From NCBI GenBank assembly GCA_036927565.1, contig JAYESD010000007.1, positions 128,376,230 to 128,440,229 of the forward strand: DNA of 64,000 nt, given 5' to 3'. Made by a program: the position numbers and the translations under genes. Every line of letters starts with the position of its first letter. Position 1 is the first letter of the stretch. This document shows, in pieces, positions 12,391 through 23,836 of this stretch. Origin of the DNA: Tuctoria greenei. Taxonomy: Eukaryota > Streptophyta > Magnoliopsida > Poales > Poaceae. Under the pieces are notes generated by a model. The model worked only from the letters and a program-made list of their open reading frames with translations, had not been told where the DNA came from and did no database searches.

Positions 12391-13728
12391 TCAGCGAGGT
12401 TCTGGACCTCTCGGCAGATTTCCAAGTTGTGCATGTCCGTCTTGTGTGCCAGCTGACAGCTTCTTCTTGCCGTTGGACTTTTTCTTCTTCTTGCCACTCC
12501 CGGAGGTAGTGGCTTCACCCTTGGAGGATTTTTTGTTGGCCTTCAGAGGTGGTTGGGAGTGCATTTCGCGGCCCTCAGTAGCCTTGGCACACTTGTCTGC
12601 GAAGCTGAAGAGTTCCGTGACGCTGGTGACTTCCTTGGTTGCCAGCTTCTCCAACATCTTCTTATCTCGAATGCCCTGCCTAAATGCTATAATAACAGAA
12701 GCGCTTGAGATAGAAGGAATGGTATTTCATACCTGGGAGAATCTCTGGATAAAAGATCACAAGGACTCTCCCCCTTTTTGCTTGACAGCAAAAAGATCCA
12801 GTTTCGTGCCTGGTCGGGTGTATGAGCTCGCGAAATTGGCGGTGAACTATTGGCACAACTCCACCCAACTATTGATGGAGTCAGGCGGTAGGCTCATGAA
12901 CCAAGACCTGGCGGTCCCAGTCAAAGCTACAGGGAAATAATTGGCCATCACGTCCTCATTTCCCCCAGCTGCAAGGATATCGGTGGAGTAGATTTGAAGA
13001 AATTCGGCGGGATTGACAGTCCCGTCAAATTTCTCTGGCAGGTGAGGCCGGAACTTCTGCGGCCATCTGACCATGCGTAGGTGCATGGCCAAGGCAGAAC
13101 AACCTCCTCCTACTCCTTCAGGAGCAGGACTGTCCCGAGCCTCTCGCCTTTCGTGAGCACGCTCGATGTGGATGCGACCGTCCTATTGCCGGTAATGACG
13201 ATCAAGCTCTGCCCAAACGTCATGAGTCAAAAGCCTTGTTACTGTGTGAGTACGTCCCACCCTGGAAGGCAGCGACGTCGCCTATTGAGATGCAGCACGT
13301 CTCCTGTGCTGCGAAGCTTGCAGGCCGAGTCTACCCAACAAGGTCTGACACTGCGATGGGGCCTGCCCCGAGGGGGGAGGACCTTGATTGCTGATGCGAT
13401 CGGTTGCTACTGCAACCAGATGATCCACATCAGCTCTCCACTGTTCCATCGCACCCTAGGGTGCTCCTAGAGGCGGTGGACGTTGGAGAAGAGCACGTGC
13501 AGCATTAGGCGCGTGTTCGGGGTTATTGTTCGCCGATGCAGCGATCGACACGGACGCCCCATCTCGCTGTCCAGCTTGATTCAACGGAGCGAACAGTGGC
13601 GGTGGCGGTGGTGGCATGACTCCTGATGGAGCCCCAGCACCTGCTAGCTGTTGCATGCTGGAGGGATTGCCTCCAGCAGGTTGCTCAGCGTGGTTACCGT
13701 TGGACGATCCAGCAGCAGAATTCACCAT
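12391..13728 (-). pseudogene. gag of the Tat element, frameshifted
   Basis: The N-terminal part starts at 13728 (MVNSAAGSSNGNHAEQPAGG) just downstream of the primer site and has a run of eight prolines. The gag domain follows at 12847-13092 (RPHLPEKFDGTVNPAEFLQIY, ARSWFMSLPPDSI). Frameshifts occur near 13100-13450 and 12850. A Lys-rich linker (KKKKKSNGKKK) lies at 12480. It encodes the capsid-like protein but is broken. Confidence 0.75.
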
Positions 13729-13746
13729 CTTTGAATCTCAGGCGAG

Positions 13747-13764
13747 CCCCTACCTTGCGCGCCA
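13747..13764 (-). other. Primer-binding site of the Tat element
   Basis: Minus-strand TTGGCGCGCAAGGTAGGG lies directly inside the 5' LTR. The identity of the tRNA (possibly an Arg type) was not checked. Confidence 0.55.
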
Positions 13765-13765
13765 A

Positions 13766-14611
13766 CTGTCAGAGTCTCTTTCCAGCAATTCTCCCGGTAT
13801 TACTGTTAGTAGCCCGCAAAGTTTCTTTGTTCGGTTGGGGCGCACTGAAATTTAGAACAAGATGGTGACTTGACACGAGGATTTACGTGGTTCGGGCCGC
13901 CTAAGCGTAATACCCTACTCCATGGGTATGTTGTTGTTGTATTGGGTGTATGAGAACGTGAGCCAGAGAGAGGCCAAAAAATGGGTCCCTCTGTCTATCG
14001 CTCGGCCAGTCCTTTTATAGTACAAGGGCTGGTCGTTACATCATTAGCCTGATCTGACATGTGGCCCTGGCGGTTACTGATGCTTAATGCACAGTTAAAT
14101 GTGTTTAATTCCCCTTAATAGCGCAGTAACGCCCCTTAATGGTGGCGTTAATGGTATTAAGAGTCCTCCGATCATGTGTCATTAAGATAGCATTAATGAC
14201 ACATAATCAGGTCTTGAAGATTTTAATGTCCCTTGAAGGTCCGAGCTGTTGGAGGTCCACCAATCTGCCTGTTGAGATTGAAGGTTTGGCGATTTGATGC
14301 GTGGCAGCTCTGGAGCTTACCGTCTTGGACAAGTAGGTCCGGTGCCGTTGTACACGTGTCGGAACCAGAGCTTCCCTCTATCGGGGGTTAGGTCCGGGGG
14401 TGCCACACAAGTATCTACCCGGAGCATTCCCATGTAGTGATTGTAGCTCTTGTTTTATGATACACGTGGCGGCACTGAGACTAACCATAGGAGGGATGCA
14501 GGTCCGGTTATGAGAGACACGTGGGGCCTTTGGAGGTCTTGACTTAGATAGGTGGAGTTCCTTTGCACTCTTTGCAGTTCCAAGGGGTATCCGGTACGAA
14601 GGGTACCGACA
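13766..14611 (-). repeat. 5' LTR of the Tat element (846 bp)
   Basis: Plus-strand ends are TGTCAGAGTC and GGGTACCGACA, giving TGTCGGTACC...GACTCTGACA on the element strand. The terminal TGTCGGTACC is common in grass gypsy LTRs. The 5 bp just outside are GTCCC; the partner TSD is not in the window. Confidence 0.75.
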
Positions 14612-15086
14612 GTCCCGCTCATTGGACTTCAAAAATTTGGTGAGTCCTTGCCAATAGGTTAATTGGTAGTTATCTCATATTTGATTTTCCAATTGCATAT
14701 TTGAATTCAACCCTTGCATCTGCATTTGGCATATCTGAATTTTCACACTTGCATGTTGGAAAGTAAAATTTCCAACCATCATAAAACTAAAATTTTGAAT
14801 TAGGAAATAAATTTATTTTGATATAAATTTTGTACATAACCACTTGAATTTAATTTTTTAACTGAAAATAAAAAGATTTCCCTTAATCCTCATTGCATTT
14901 ACATGTTGTTTCAAGTTGGGCAAAAATAATTTGACAAAGGGTTCAATTTTCTTTTGAGCTAACATAACCCGTTGTTGAGTTGTTTTGTCTATTCTTGATT
15001 TTATTGCAGCCAGGAGGAAGTGTGTAAAGAGGTTGGAAAGCCTCATCAAACTCTACGCACCATCGAGAGGATTCAAAAGCATATCT
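14612..15086. other. Spacer between Tat LTR and copia LTR
   Basis: AT-rich sequence with no convincing gene, RNA or repeat that I can recognise. It is presumably the older sequence into which both elements inserted, or an unrecognised element fragment. Confidence 0.4.
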
Positions 15087-15698
15087 TATAGTGCATCTAG
15101 GCTAAATCCTCATTGGTTTTGATGATTAATAACAACACTTAAGGAAGTAATGAGCGTTGCAAGTGTAATTACAGGTGATTGAAAGTAGGACGGAGTTGGA
15201 TACACTCAAGAAGGAAAAAGGTGACCCACGAATTGTTGTGTTCACCCTTGATTCAGAGGAAGAACAAGCCAGCCTTTGTGTGGCTTGGTGAGGATAGGGT
15301 TGAGAAGAACCCGATCCTTTGTTGACTTCTCAATGGAGATGTAGGCTTCTCCGTGAAGCTGAACCTTGAGAATCTTGTGTCTTGTTCCTTGATTTGTCCT
15401 TCATTTTTTAGTAGATTACATTTAGGGTTCTTCATGTTCTTTTCTTAAAACTTGTGATCCACCTAGTTCCAGTTGTTTCATCTTCATGCATCTACTACAC
15501 TAGACTTTTAGGTTGTCTATTTACCTTCCGCGCTAAATAGATCATCTAAAAACCAAGAAAAATCTCACCTTTTGTTCGTTTAACTTACCTATTCGGACTA
15601 GTCTGCCCTCTGTCTACTAATCAAGTTTTATTAAGCGTTTTATTAAGCCAATTTTCAAGTTTTAGCCTATTCACCCCCTCCCCTCTAGCCAACTTTCA
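15087..15698 (+). repeat. 5' LTR of the copia element (left boundary approximate)
   Basis: The right end, CCAACTTTCA, is fixed by the primer site two bases later. The left end is estimated at TATAGTGCATCTAGG, probably a mutated TG start; no partner LTR is available to confirm it. The LTR contains one CGGACTAGTCTG palindrome near 15594, like those in the Tekay LTRs. Confidence 0.55.
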
Positions 15699-15700
15699 GA

Positions 15701-15715
15701 TGGTATTAGAGCCTA
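15701..15715 (+). other. Primer-binding site of the copia element
   Basis: TGGTATTAGAGCCTA follows the LTR end by two bases. It differs from the initiator-Met complement TGGTATCAGAGCC by one C-to-T change. Confidence 0.8.
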
Positions 15716-15748
15716 ACTCTCCCTAAAGCTTAACCTCTTGGAGAGGAG

Positions 15749-17986
15749 ATGGGGAAAAACAGTGAGAATGTTTTGATGATTCTAGAAACCACCGGATCGG
15801 GCGAGAACGGCGCCAATGGAGAACAAGGGTCCAAGTCTTCACCCTCCTAGATCGACAACATGCAGAACACCAAGCTAAAGCCTCTTCAATTCGACGTTAA
15901 AAGCAAAGATGAAGATGAAGAAGTGAAGCGACTTGCGAATCTTCTTCAAAAGGAAAGAGATGAAGCCAAGAGGAGGAGAAGGCTTGGGAAAGAGAAGAAG
16001 CTCAAGAGGAGTGAAGAAGACTACATGTGATATCCTTTTAGCTATGAGCAATTTAACACTCACTCTAACTACTTGTCTATTCCTATGGTCAAACCTTCAC
16101 ATTTCGATGGTACTAACTACACCATGTGGAAGCATAACATGAAGTTGCATCTTATTTCTCTCAATCCTACACTTTGGCGTATTGTTTGCATAGGTGTAGA
16201 TATCCCTGTGGATGATGAAGAGCTCACTCCAGAGAAAGAACAACAAATCCACCGAAATGCTCAAGCAGCGGCCGTGCTCAACTCGTCGTTCAGCCAAGAA
16301 GAATTTAACAAGGTGGACGGGTTGGAGCAAGCCAAGGAGATTTCGGACACGCTCATGATTGCACATGAAGGCAACCGATCTGTGCGGGGGGGGGGGGGGA
16401 GAGATTAAAATGATCAAAGGGGAACTTGGAAGATTTGTCATGGAAGAAGGCGAGACCCCTCAAGAGATGTACAAACGACTCAAAACCCACATCAATAGGA
16501 GTCGTGCATACGGATGCAAGAAGTGGACGGAGCATGAAGTGGTCAAGAGGATGATAAGAGCTTTCATGCCCCGAAATGTGACCCTTTGGACCTCATTAGA
16601 GAGAGTCCCAACTTCCACAAGATGACTCCAAATGAGGTGCTTGGGAAGATCATTAACCACGAGATGATGGAGATAGGGGCACGCCACGTCAACGACCTTG
16701 TCAAGGTCACATCTTCCAAGAAGAAGGGTGTTGCTCTCAAAGCCACACCCAAGTCCAAACACAAAGAGGTGCAAACTTCAAGCAATGATGAAGAAAGTGA
16801 AGAAGAAAGCACCGACATGGATGATGAGGAGTTGGCCTTCTTCATCAAGAGGTTCAAAAGAATGATGAAGAAAAGAAGAGGGTCGAATTACGAGAGCAAG
16901 GGCAAGGTCAAGAGCAAGTCAAGGACCAAGAGAGCTTGCTACAATTGTGGAAAGTATAGGCACTTCATTGTGAATTGCCCATACGAAAAGGAAGAAGACA
17001 AGAAGAAGATGAACAAGGATGAGAATCCTCAAGAGAGGAATATGTACAAGAAGAAGAAGGGACATGGAAAAGCTCATGTTGGCAAGGAGTGGGACTCCAA
17101 GAAAGAGTCCTCCTTCGATGATGAAGAGGAGGTGGCAACTGTCTCCATCAAGAAGGCAACAATGAAGAAGACTCTCTTGCGAAACATGGAAGAATGGAAG
17201 AGCTCAAGCCACACATGCCTCATGGAAAAGGAGGTAAAGCGAAAGGTTAAATCTAAACTCTCCTTGCATTCCATTAAAGATCAAGATTTTGATAGTGTTG
17301 GTGAAAATGGGTACATGTTTGAGCGCTTGAACAAAAGTGCCATTGCTGAGATGAAAAAGCTTTGAGATGAAATATTAGATAAGGAGGAACTTCTCGAGGA
17401 ACAAGATGAATTGGTTGTCAATGAGAGGCAAAAGAATCTTGACCTTGAGAAGCTCCTCGAGCTTGAGAGGGAGAAGAACAAGGCCCTTGAGCTTGAACTT
17501 GCAAAATGCAAGGAGACTTTCTCAAGTCTCAAGAGTTCGAATGTTGTGCTCCAAGATGAACTTGTGAGTTTGAACAAAGCCCACAAGAATCTTGAGGCAC
17601 AATTTGCAACTCTCAAGTCAAGTGTTTCCTCTTCTGCCTCAACAAGCTCAAACTTATCTAATGTGGAGTCAAACACTAAAACTTGCAAATGTGATAACCT
17701 TCTACTTGACTTGATGAATGATCTCAAGATGGCAAAGAGCGAGACTACACCTAAAGGTGGCATCTTTGACAAGGAAAAGATCAAGTACGCACTAGTGCAC
17801 TCGATCACAAGATCTCCCTTGATCAAAGATGGTCTTGGCTATTCAAGGGGTGGAAATCAAAACACTAGAATTCCCAAGAATAACAAGATGCACATTGCAT
17901 TTGTCAAGGAAGGCTCATATCAAGCCAAGAATGAACACCATGCATCTACTTCTCTTGAAATGGCTAAATTTGACTATGGCTCATGA
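15749..17986 (+). pseudogene. gag of the copia element
   Basis: The start at 15749 (MGKNSENV) is in frame with MVKPSHFDGTNYTMWKHNM at 16085, the start of the gag domain. In-frame stops lie at 15848 (TAG), 16028 (TGA) and 17363 (TGA). A run of 14 G at 16386-16399 shifts the frame, and a 1-bp loss near 16586 shifts it again. The zinc knuckle CYNCGKYRHFIVNCPY lies at 16938-16985. A long Glu/Leu/Lys-rich coiled coil follows (17380-17640). It made the particle protein; it is now dead. Confidence 0.82.
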
Positions 17987-18149
17987 TTTCAATGCATCTT
18001 ATGTGCTTATGAAGAGTAAATTTTGTTATGTTTATGCTACATATGTTGGGCCTCTTCATAAAAGTCCAAAGCCGTGTGTGTGGGTGCCCAAATGTCTTGT
18101 AACTAACCTCAACGGACCCAACCGAGTTTGGGTACCTCAAACAAAATCC

Positions 18150-18782
18150 TAAACTTGTTTTGTAGGCGTACTCCTCTGGTGGTACAAAATTGGTGCTAGA
18201 TAGTGGATGCACCAACCACATGACTGGAGTGAGAAGGATGTATTTTGAGTATGAAGAAAATAATGATCCAAGTCAAGGTATATACTTTGGTGATAATAGC
18301 GAAGGCAAGGTACAAGGTTTGAGTAAAATCTCCATTTCCCCTCAACATACTATTTCTCATGTCATGCATGTTGAGTCTTAGATTATAATCTCTTATCCAT
18401 ATCTCCATTATGTGCAAAAGGTTATAATTGATTGTTCACTAACAAGGGCATGATTATCATTAGAAGAGTTGATAACTCAATTGCCTTCAAGGGTGTGCTC
18501 AAGGGAAAGCTTTATCTTCTAGATTTCACGGCAAATAAAACTCAACTTGACACATGATTAATGGCAAAGACCAACATGGGGTGCTTGTGGCATCGTAGGC
18601 TAGCCCACGTTGGTATGACAAATCTTCAAAAACTTCTAAAGGGAAATCGCGTTCGAGGTCTTAAGAATGTTGTTTTTGAGAAAGATAGGCCATGTAGTGT
18701 GTGCCAAGCTGGAAAAAAAAGTCAGAGCAACTCAACCCACCAGAAAATGGGATGACGACAACAAGACCATTGGAGATGCTTC
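18150..18782 (+). pseudogene. Protease and GAG-pre-integrase of the copia element
   Basis: The protease site LVLDSGCTNHMTGV lies at 18190-18230, with Asp-Ser-Gly intact. The GAG-pre-integrase motif LWHRRLAHVGMTNLQKLLKG, with the His and Cys (CSVCQAGK) of the integrase zinc site, lies at 18580-18715. Stops separate the two. The reading breaks at 18783 where the Athila inserts. Confidence 0.8.
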
Positions 18783-18783
18783 A
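18779..18783. other. Left target-site duplication of the Athila element (CTTCA)
   Basis: CTTCA here is repeated at 27665-27669, directly outside the TGTTGACGGC...GCCGTCAACA ends of the insertion. Joining the copia sequence at this point restores the expected LHMD reading of the integrase. Confidence 0.92.
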
Positions 18784-20412
18784 TGTTGACGGCTCCTAAG
18801 ATATACTAACAAATAATCCTTGGCAACGGTGCCAGAAATGCTTGTTGGTATTACTTACGCACCATTAACTAAACATATCCAACTAATGTGTCAGAAATGC
18901 TGGTTAATGGTTCTATTGGATCACAGAGTGAATTTCGCAAGCGCACGGAGGTATCATTGTAGCATTTCCCTTTAAGAGTATTCCCAAGGGTGTCATTTAT
19001 TTGATCCCAAAGGAAGGCGGGGTAGAGATATAACAATCATTCATCAAATGAAAAGAGTGGAAAGGTCTACGTAAGAATCTAGTAAGGATGGATAAAATAA
19101 TAGTGGAGGTAGTGTGACACACACAAAAGCTTTCAAGTCTAAGGGGGATAGATGGATCCTAGAGGTTAGTTAAGGTTGAGAGTTATGGAGGTACTCCTAC
19201 TATGCTCTATTGTACATATACATAGTCTAAACTAATTATCCATAGGCTAGATCGATAGTGAATACTTATGCTATGTGGTTCAACACAACGGGCACGGGCT
19301 TACCCGTAGCAATACTAGGGTGACTCCCACCAAGAGCCTTTGGCATAGCCGAACGTGGAGGATTACAAAGGACAGATAGGGCTGTCACCACCTACTGCCT
19401 ACCTATTCAATCTGTGGGTCTACGAGACATCCAATGCTACTTAGCTATCCTAGCACCATGTTAGCATATTAAGTAATTACCTTAAGAGCCTAGGCACAAT
19501 CCATCCTAAGGAAATGAATTGAATCATCACTAAACCAATGTTGATACACAACATAATTATCCATACTAACCTAGTTATGTTATAATTAACTAGACTATAG
19601 TGGGGGTCTATAGGTTCTATGATAATAAGATATTTTCATGATGAAATAGTCATAGAAGCTATACCTTCCACATACATGGATTCCACAATCAAACAAGAAA
19701 TGCTTTGCCCAAGTATATGTATAAGTAGAGACTAAAGATACTATCTTTATTATGCATAAAGTCACAAATACAAGAAAGAATACATGAGCCATACCTTTCC
19801 CAATGTAGGATTGGGAAGACTTGGGACTAGAGACTCTCCTCTCTACAACCTAACTCCTCTAAGACTATGGATGATAGTGTATACAATAGAGATGAAGCTC
19901 AAGTGGTGTGTGTTGAAGTGAGGGGTAGGGGGTCCTATTTATACTAGTGTTGAGGTTGGTTCCAGCCACCAAAAGCGCGCTAATCAGTCACCATTGACTC
20001 TAGGGAGCCGGGAGGAGCCAACAGTGGAGTTTGACCGAGTTTGGCGCTGGGAAGAGGTTGGCCGAACCAGGTCAAGGCACCAATTCTCGTGTGCTTTCTC
20101 CAGGTGGCTGCCAGGTGGGTCCCCTTGATGTATATGAGTGCAACACCGTTGGATCTCCTCGGATACTTCTGTTTGTGGGCCATTTGATCCATGGGATGCC
20201 ATGTGTTGTCGCCTGATTGGCTGGGATGATATTTTATAGGATTGGTCCCTCTACATTTCCTTAATTCTTGCATAAAATGCTGCATACACATATTTCTCCA
20301 AGTCCAAGTGGAATTGGGTTAGATAGAAAGGTGATGTGTGCAAGAAATGACAAATCCTTCACATAATTGAGTTAAATTGATGGATGAAATTGGTAAATAA
20401 CAGCCGTCAACA
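18784..20412 (-). repeat. 3' LTR of the Athila element
   Basis: Plus-strand ends TGTTGACGGC and GCCGTCAACA form inverted termini. A copy of a tRNA-Asp-type primer site lies inside it at 18817-18834 in addition to the true site outside the other LTR. Confidence 0.92.
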
Positions 20413-20428
20413 AACTCCCCCAAGCTTA
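20413..20428 (-). other. Polypurine tract of the Athila element
   Basis: Minus-strand TAAGCTTGGGGGAGTT abuts the 3' LTR. This is the usual Athila polypurine tract. Confidence 0.85.
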
Positions 20429-21800
20429 TCCTTTGCTCGTCCCGAGCAAAGTCAAGACTTTAGGTTGATGATCAAGAGTTGCTACAATGTATTATTTTCA
20501 GAAGTATCTAATGCACAACAAGATACTCTACCTAGTATTGCAGAAATTGGCTATGATACTCTACCCTTCTTAAGTTATCATGGGGCTTATGCTTTCTCAT
20601 ATTCATGAGTAGTTGAAAGGTAGAATAGAAAATGGAGCAAACATAGCCTAGAAATCAAGTTCCACTTGAATCCCGGAGAATTCAGTTTAGATATTAAGTA
20701 CCTCAATTTGAGTCTCTAGTCACTCCTTTGTGGATAGTGGAAATATTTCCTCACCAAAGTATTGTGCCTCTACTATTCCTATTGAATATGGCTTGTATGT
20801 GGAGCTTGGTAAGGAAAGTAAGTAGGCATATTTGCATCATATATATTGCTAAGTCAAAAGAGTAAGCCTTAGGAGAATTCAAATCAAAACTTTTTGATTC
20901 AAGACTAGTGCATGTGTGATGGAGTGGAAGTGGATGTGGATACTTGAGATAACTCCTTTTTGGTATAATCTCTCTTTATTTTGCAGGGATGAAACATGGC
21001 TACTTTTCTTTTCTCTCCTTTTTTTCTCATGCTTATGATGTAAGCATGCCACTTTTTTTCATTTTCTTTTTGTAGCCATGTCTTCTACTCCCTTTCTTTG
21101 CAATGAATTTTGAAGAGAGTACTAAACTTGAATAACATGGAGTTTCTCTTTTTATTGTGGAATGGTGGATATGATGGAATTTTGCTTCCTTCTAGTGTAG
21201 AAGTATAGCATGTGCAAGTGAAGTCTTGAATTCAAAAAGAGTTGAATGATTTCTCACATAGGTCTATACTAGTTTGACTAGGCTCAATGTGAAAGCAAAT
21301 AGCATATGTATAAAGTTTTGTCTATGTATGAATATCATATGGCTTTGGTAGGTATTTCCAATCAAATGAGGGAAATTTAAATCTTTTTACAATTTCTCCG
21401 AAAATCTAAGTTTTACTTTCAAACTAGGACTAGCAGCCCTATTACCAATTCTAATCTCGCAACAACCTAGAATTAGATCAAGCTTTTGCTACCCAAAACT
21501 TCCAAATTAAGGTAAAAGTATTTCAAACCAATGAAAGCAATATTCGGAGAGTAGCAAGTTGTAAACTAGAGACTTAGGAAAATAAAACAGAGCAACTATT
21601 CATCATTTCATCTATGTGAATTCTTAAATCATTCTTACCGCACATCTTTATTTGATGAAAGCACATCTAACCTATATATTATTTATTATTATTACTATTA
21701 TTTTTTTTAAATGCAAGGTGGATGATGGATTGATGGAAAATAAATATGCAAGGAATGTGATACATGTTACCTCAAGTGGGGGCCCTCCCCCAAGCTTGTT
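20429..21800 (-). other. Non-coding 3' region of the Athila element
   Basis: AT-rich 1.4 kb between the second ORF and the 3' LTR with pyrimidine-rich tracts (20990-21080) and no convincing ORF. Long non-coding 3' regions are usual in Athila elements. A second AAGCTTGGGGGAGGG-like purine block occurs near 21785 on the minus strand. Confidence 0.6.
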
Positions 21801-21802
21801 CT

Positions 21803-23326
21803 TCAACTACCTCCGTGATAAGGGTTGAACCCTTGATGACAGAAGTATGCTGCAAGATCGGCTTGTTGTTGTTGTAGCGCCGCATTGAAGTCAGTGAATT
21901 GAGCATCCATGTGTTGTTTCCAATCCTGGGTACCTTGAACATGCTCCTGGAGGGTGTTGTAGATGTCACCCGTTCTCACTTCAAGTTCTCCCATACGTCT
22001 AGTGAGGTCCGTCATTCCTTGGCTATAGTCATGATGACTTCTATCCGAAAAGGAACGACATCCTCTCATGGACGTTGGGGGCAAGCTGCTAGAGCTTGAA
22101 GTGGATAAGGGTGGATCCCTTTGTCATTCTTGCCAAGATGATCCCCCAGTCTCATACGTTGGAGGTTGAGTCCATCCGGGTGCATAACCCGTTGGGTTCT
22201 CTTCCTCTTGGTATTCATGGACCGGAGAGATTATCGGTGGCATGCCTGTGGTTGCAGTCCTTGCACGATTCCTTGTTACCCTGCCAGAGACATTACTTCT
22301 TCTTGCTTCCCCAAGGGGAAGAAGGTCAATGGTTAGTCTCCAGCATTTGTACAAATGAAAATCCGGGTTAGGTAACCGAATTTCATTGACAAAACCGGGA
22401 TAGAAAAATATCAAGGACCCATCTTGATCATGCTTAAGGGTATGTCCTTGCACTAAATAGTCTTCATCAATTAATTCTCTTTCAGTTTCAATATATTCAA
22501 ATTAAGAGTATTTAAGTGCTCCTACCCTATCAGCAATATGAGTAATCAATGAAGTGCATTCAATTAGTCCTGATTTTGAAATGTAATCTAACCATTGTGT
22601 CATCATGGCTTTGACTAGAGCAACTTTTATCTTTTTAGTCATGGCAAACAAAATTTTCAATTCATCATCTCGCACAACCCTAACATCTCCCCTAGGGAAC
22701 ATAGTCATAGCCACCCATCTATGCATGAAGTGCAAGGTAGGGTTTTGGATGTCGCTATTCCTAGGAGCCCTACATGTGAGCTCACTAGTTAGCTCATGCC
22801 AAAAACTTTCTTTGTTAAACTTAGGCAAATTGTCTAAATCTAGCAAACACTGTTTATGGAAGCCTAGGATGCTACCTAATTCTTTCCATAGGATGTTGTA
22901 TTCTTTTTGAAATAATCTAAAAGAAATACCATTAAATCCTATTCTTAGCGTGCAAAGGAATTGGATAGTGAGAAAGCGTGAACCTTTCTCTTCTATGTGA
23001 GCAAAGTCATCAAATCCAATTGCATGCCAAATGGAAAGAAATTCGAAGTCCATACCTATTTTGGAGATCAAATGTGGATCGTAAGCCTTGGTGTGGCGGT
23101 ACTCACGATCTTGGAGAAGCCTGCGTGCTTGATCTTCAACTTCGCTTTGTATGTCGAGGTCGTTGTCATGAAGAAGTTGGTGTGGGTTGCTTCTCTCTTC
23201 CATGGGAGTGTCCTCACACACACTTCTCCTCATTGGGCTTGTACCCATAGAAGAGAGGCGTGCACTAGAACCTTCACCATGGCGTGAGCTTGCAGCCCCC
23301 TTCCTCTTTCCGAACAACCTCTTCAT
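21803..23326 (-). pseudogene. ATHILA ORF-1-type protein with coiled-coil tail, two nonsense codons
   Basis: A single frame of about 508 codons from MKRLFGKRKGAASS at 23326 to GFNPYHGGS at 21803. It is interrupted only by TAA at 22502 and TGA at 22124. The central part (KIGMDFEFLSIWHAIGF, FLCTLRIGFNGISFRLF, FMHRWVAMTMFPRGD) resembles the ATHILA family domain (PF03078) of unknown function. The N-terminus is basic, and the C-terminal 90 residues are rich in Gln and probably coiled coil. It occupies the position where Athila elements carry an extra ORF after pol. Confidence 0.72.
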
Positions 23327-23836
23327 GTCTTTTTGAGTTCAACAAGCAAGAACAAAACAAGGCAAGAAAAATATGAAAAGAAGCGATGGTTGGAAAACAA
23401 AACTCTCAACGAATTTTCTCCTCTTGAAAGCTTGTGTATAAAATGCAAATGCAAACAAAAGAAAATCTTTTTAGGGATGGATTTGAGCAAGAGTGTTGCA
23501 ATGAAGAGCAAGAAAAACAAGGTGAAGAGAGGTTCCCCAATGGCTATAAAGATAGCACGTTGGTGAAATGCCACATGTGCAGCTCAGAAAAATTGTTCTT
23601 TCAAATAAAAACCCATTTTCAAATCCAACAAAAAAACATTTTAGAAAAGAAAGAAAGAAAAATGATAGTTGAGAATATAAGATTCTCAACTTGCTAGGAA
23701 AAATCAAATATGCAATGGGAAAAATCCAAATGGGGTGAAAAAAAAGAAAGAAAGAAAAATAAAGTGGGGTAACTACCAATTTAACCTATTGGTGTAGTTC
23801 TCACCACCGTCCGATGAGATGGACATTCCTTCGTCT
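23327..23836 (-). other. Short AT-rich gap where pol would lie in an autonomous Athila
   Basis: About 500 bp with purine-rich runs and no RT, RNase H or integrase motif in any frame. Its size shows that pol is absent, not just mutated. Confidence 0.65.

Larger units (their letters stand above)
7645..14611 (-). mobile_element. Tat-lineage Ty3/gypsy element, left part interrupted by Tekay copy 1
   Basis: Minus-strand element with right (5') LTR, primer site, gag, protease, RT, RNase H, a second archaeal-type RNase H domain and integrase. The order RT-RNaseH-aRNaseH-integrase, and motifs such as TPFFLVYGAEAVLP, are characteristic of the Tat clade. Its 3' end is missing because Tekay copy 1 inserted at 7644/7645; the remainder should continue left of the window. 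The coding region is split by many frameshifts. Compared with the neighbours its reading frames are GC-rich. Confidence 0.88.
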
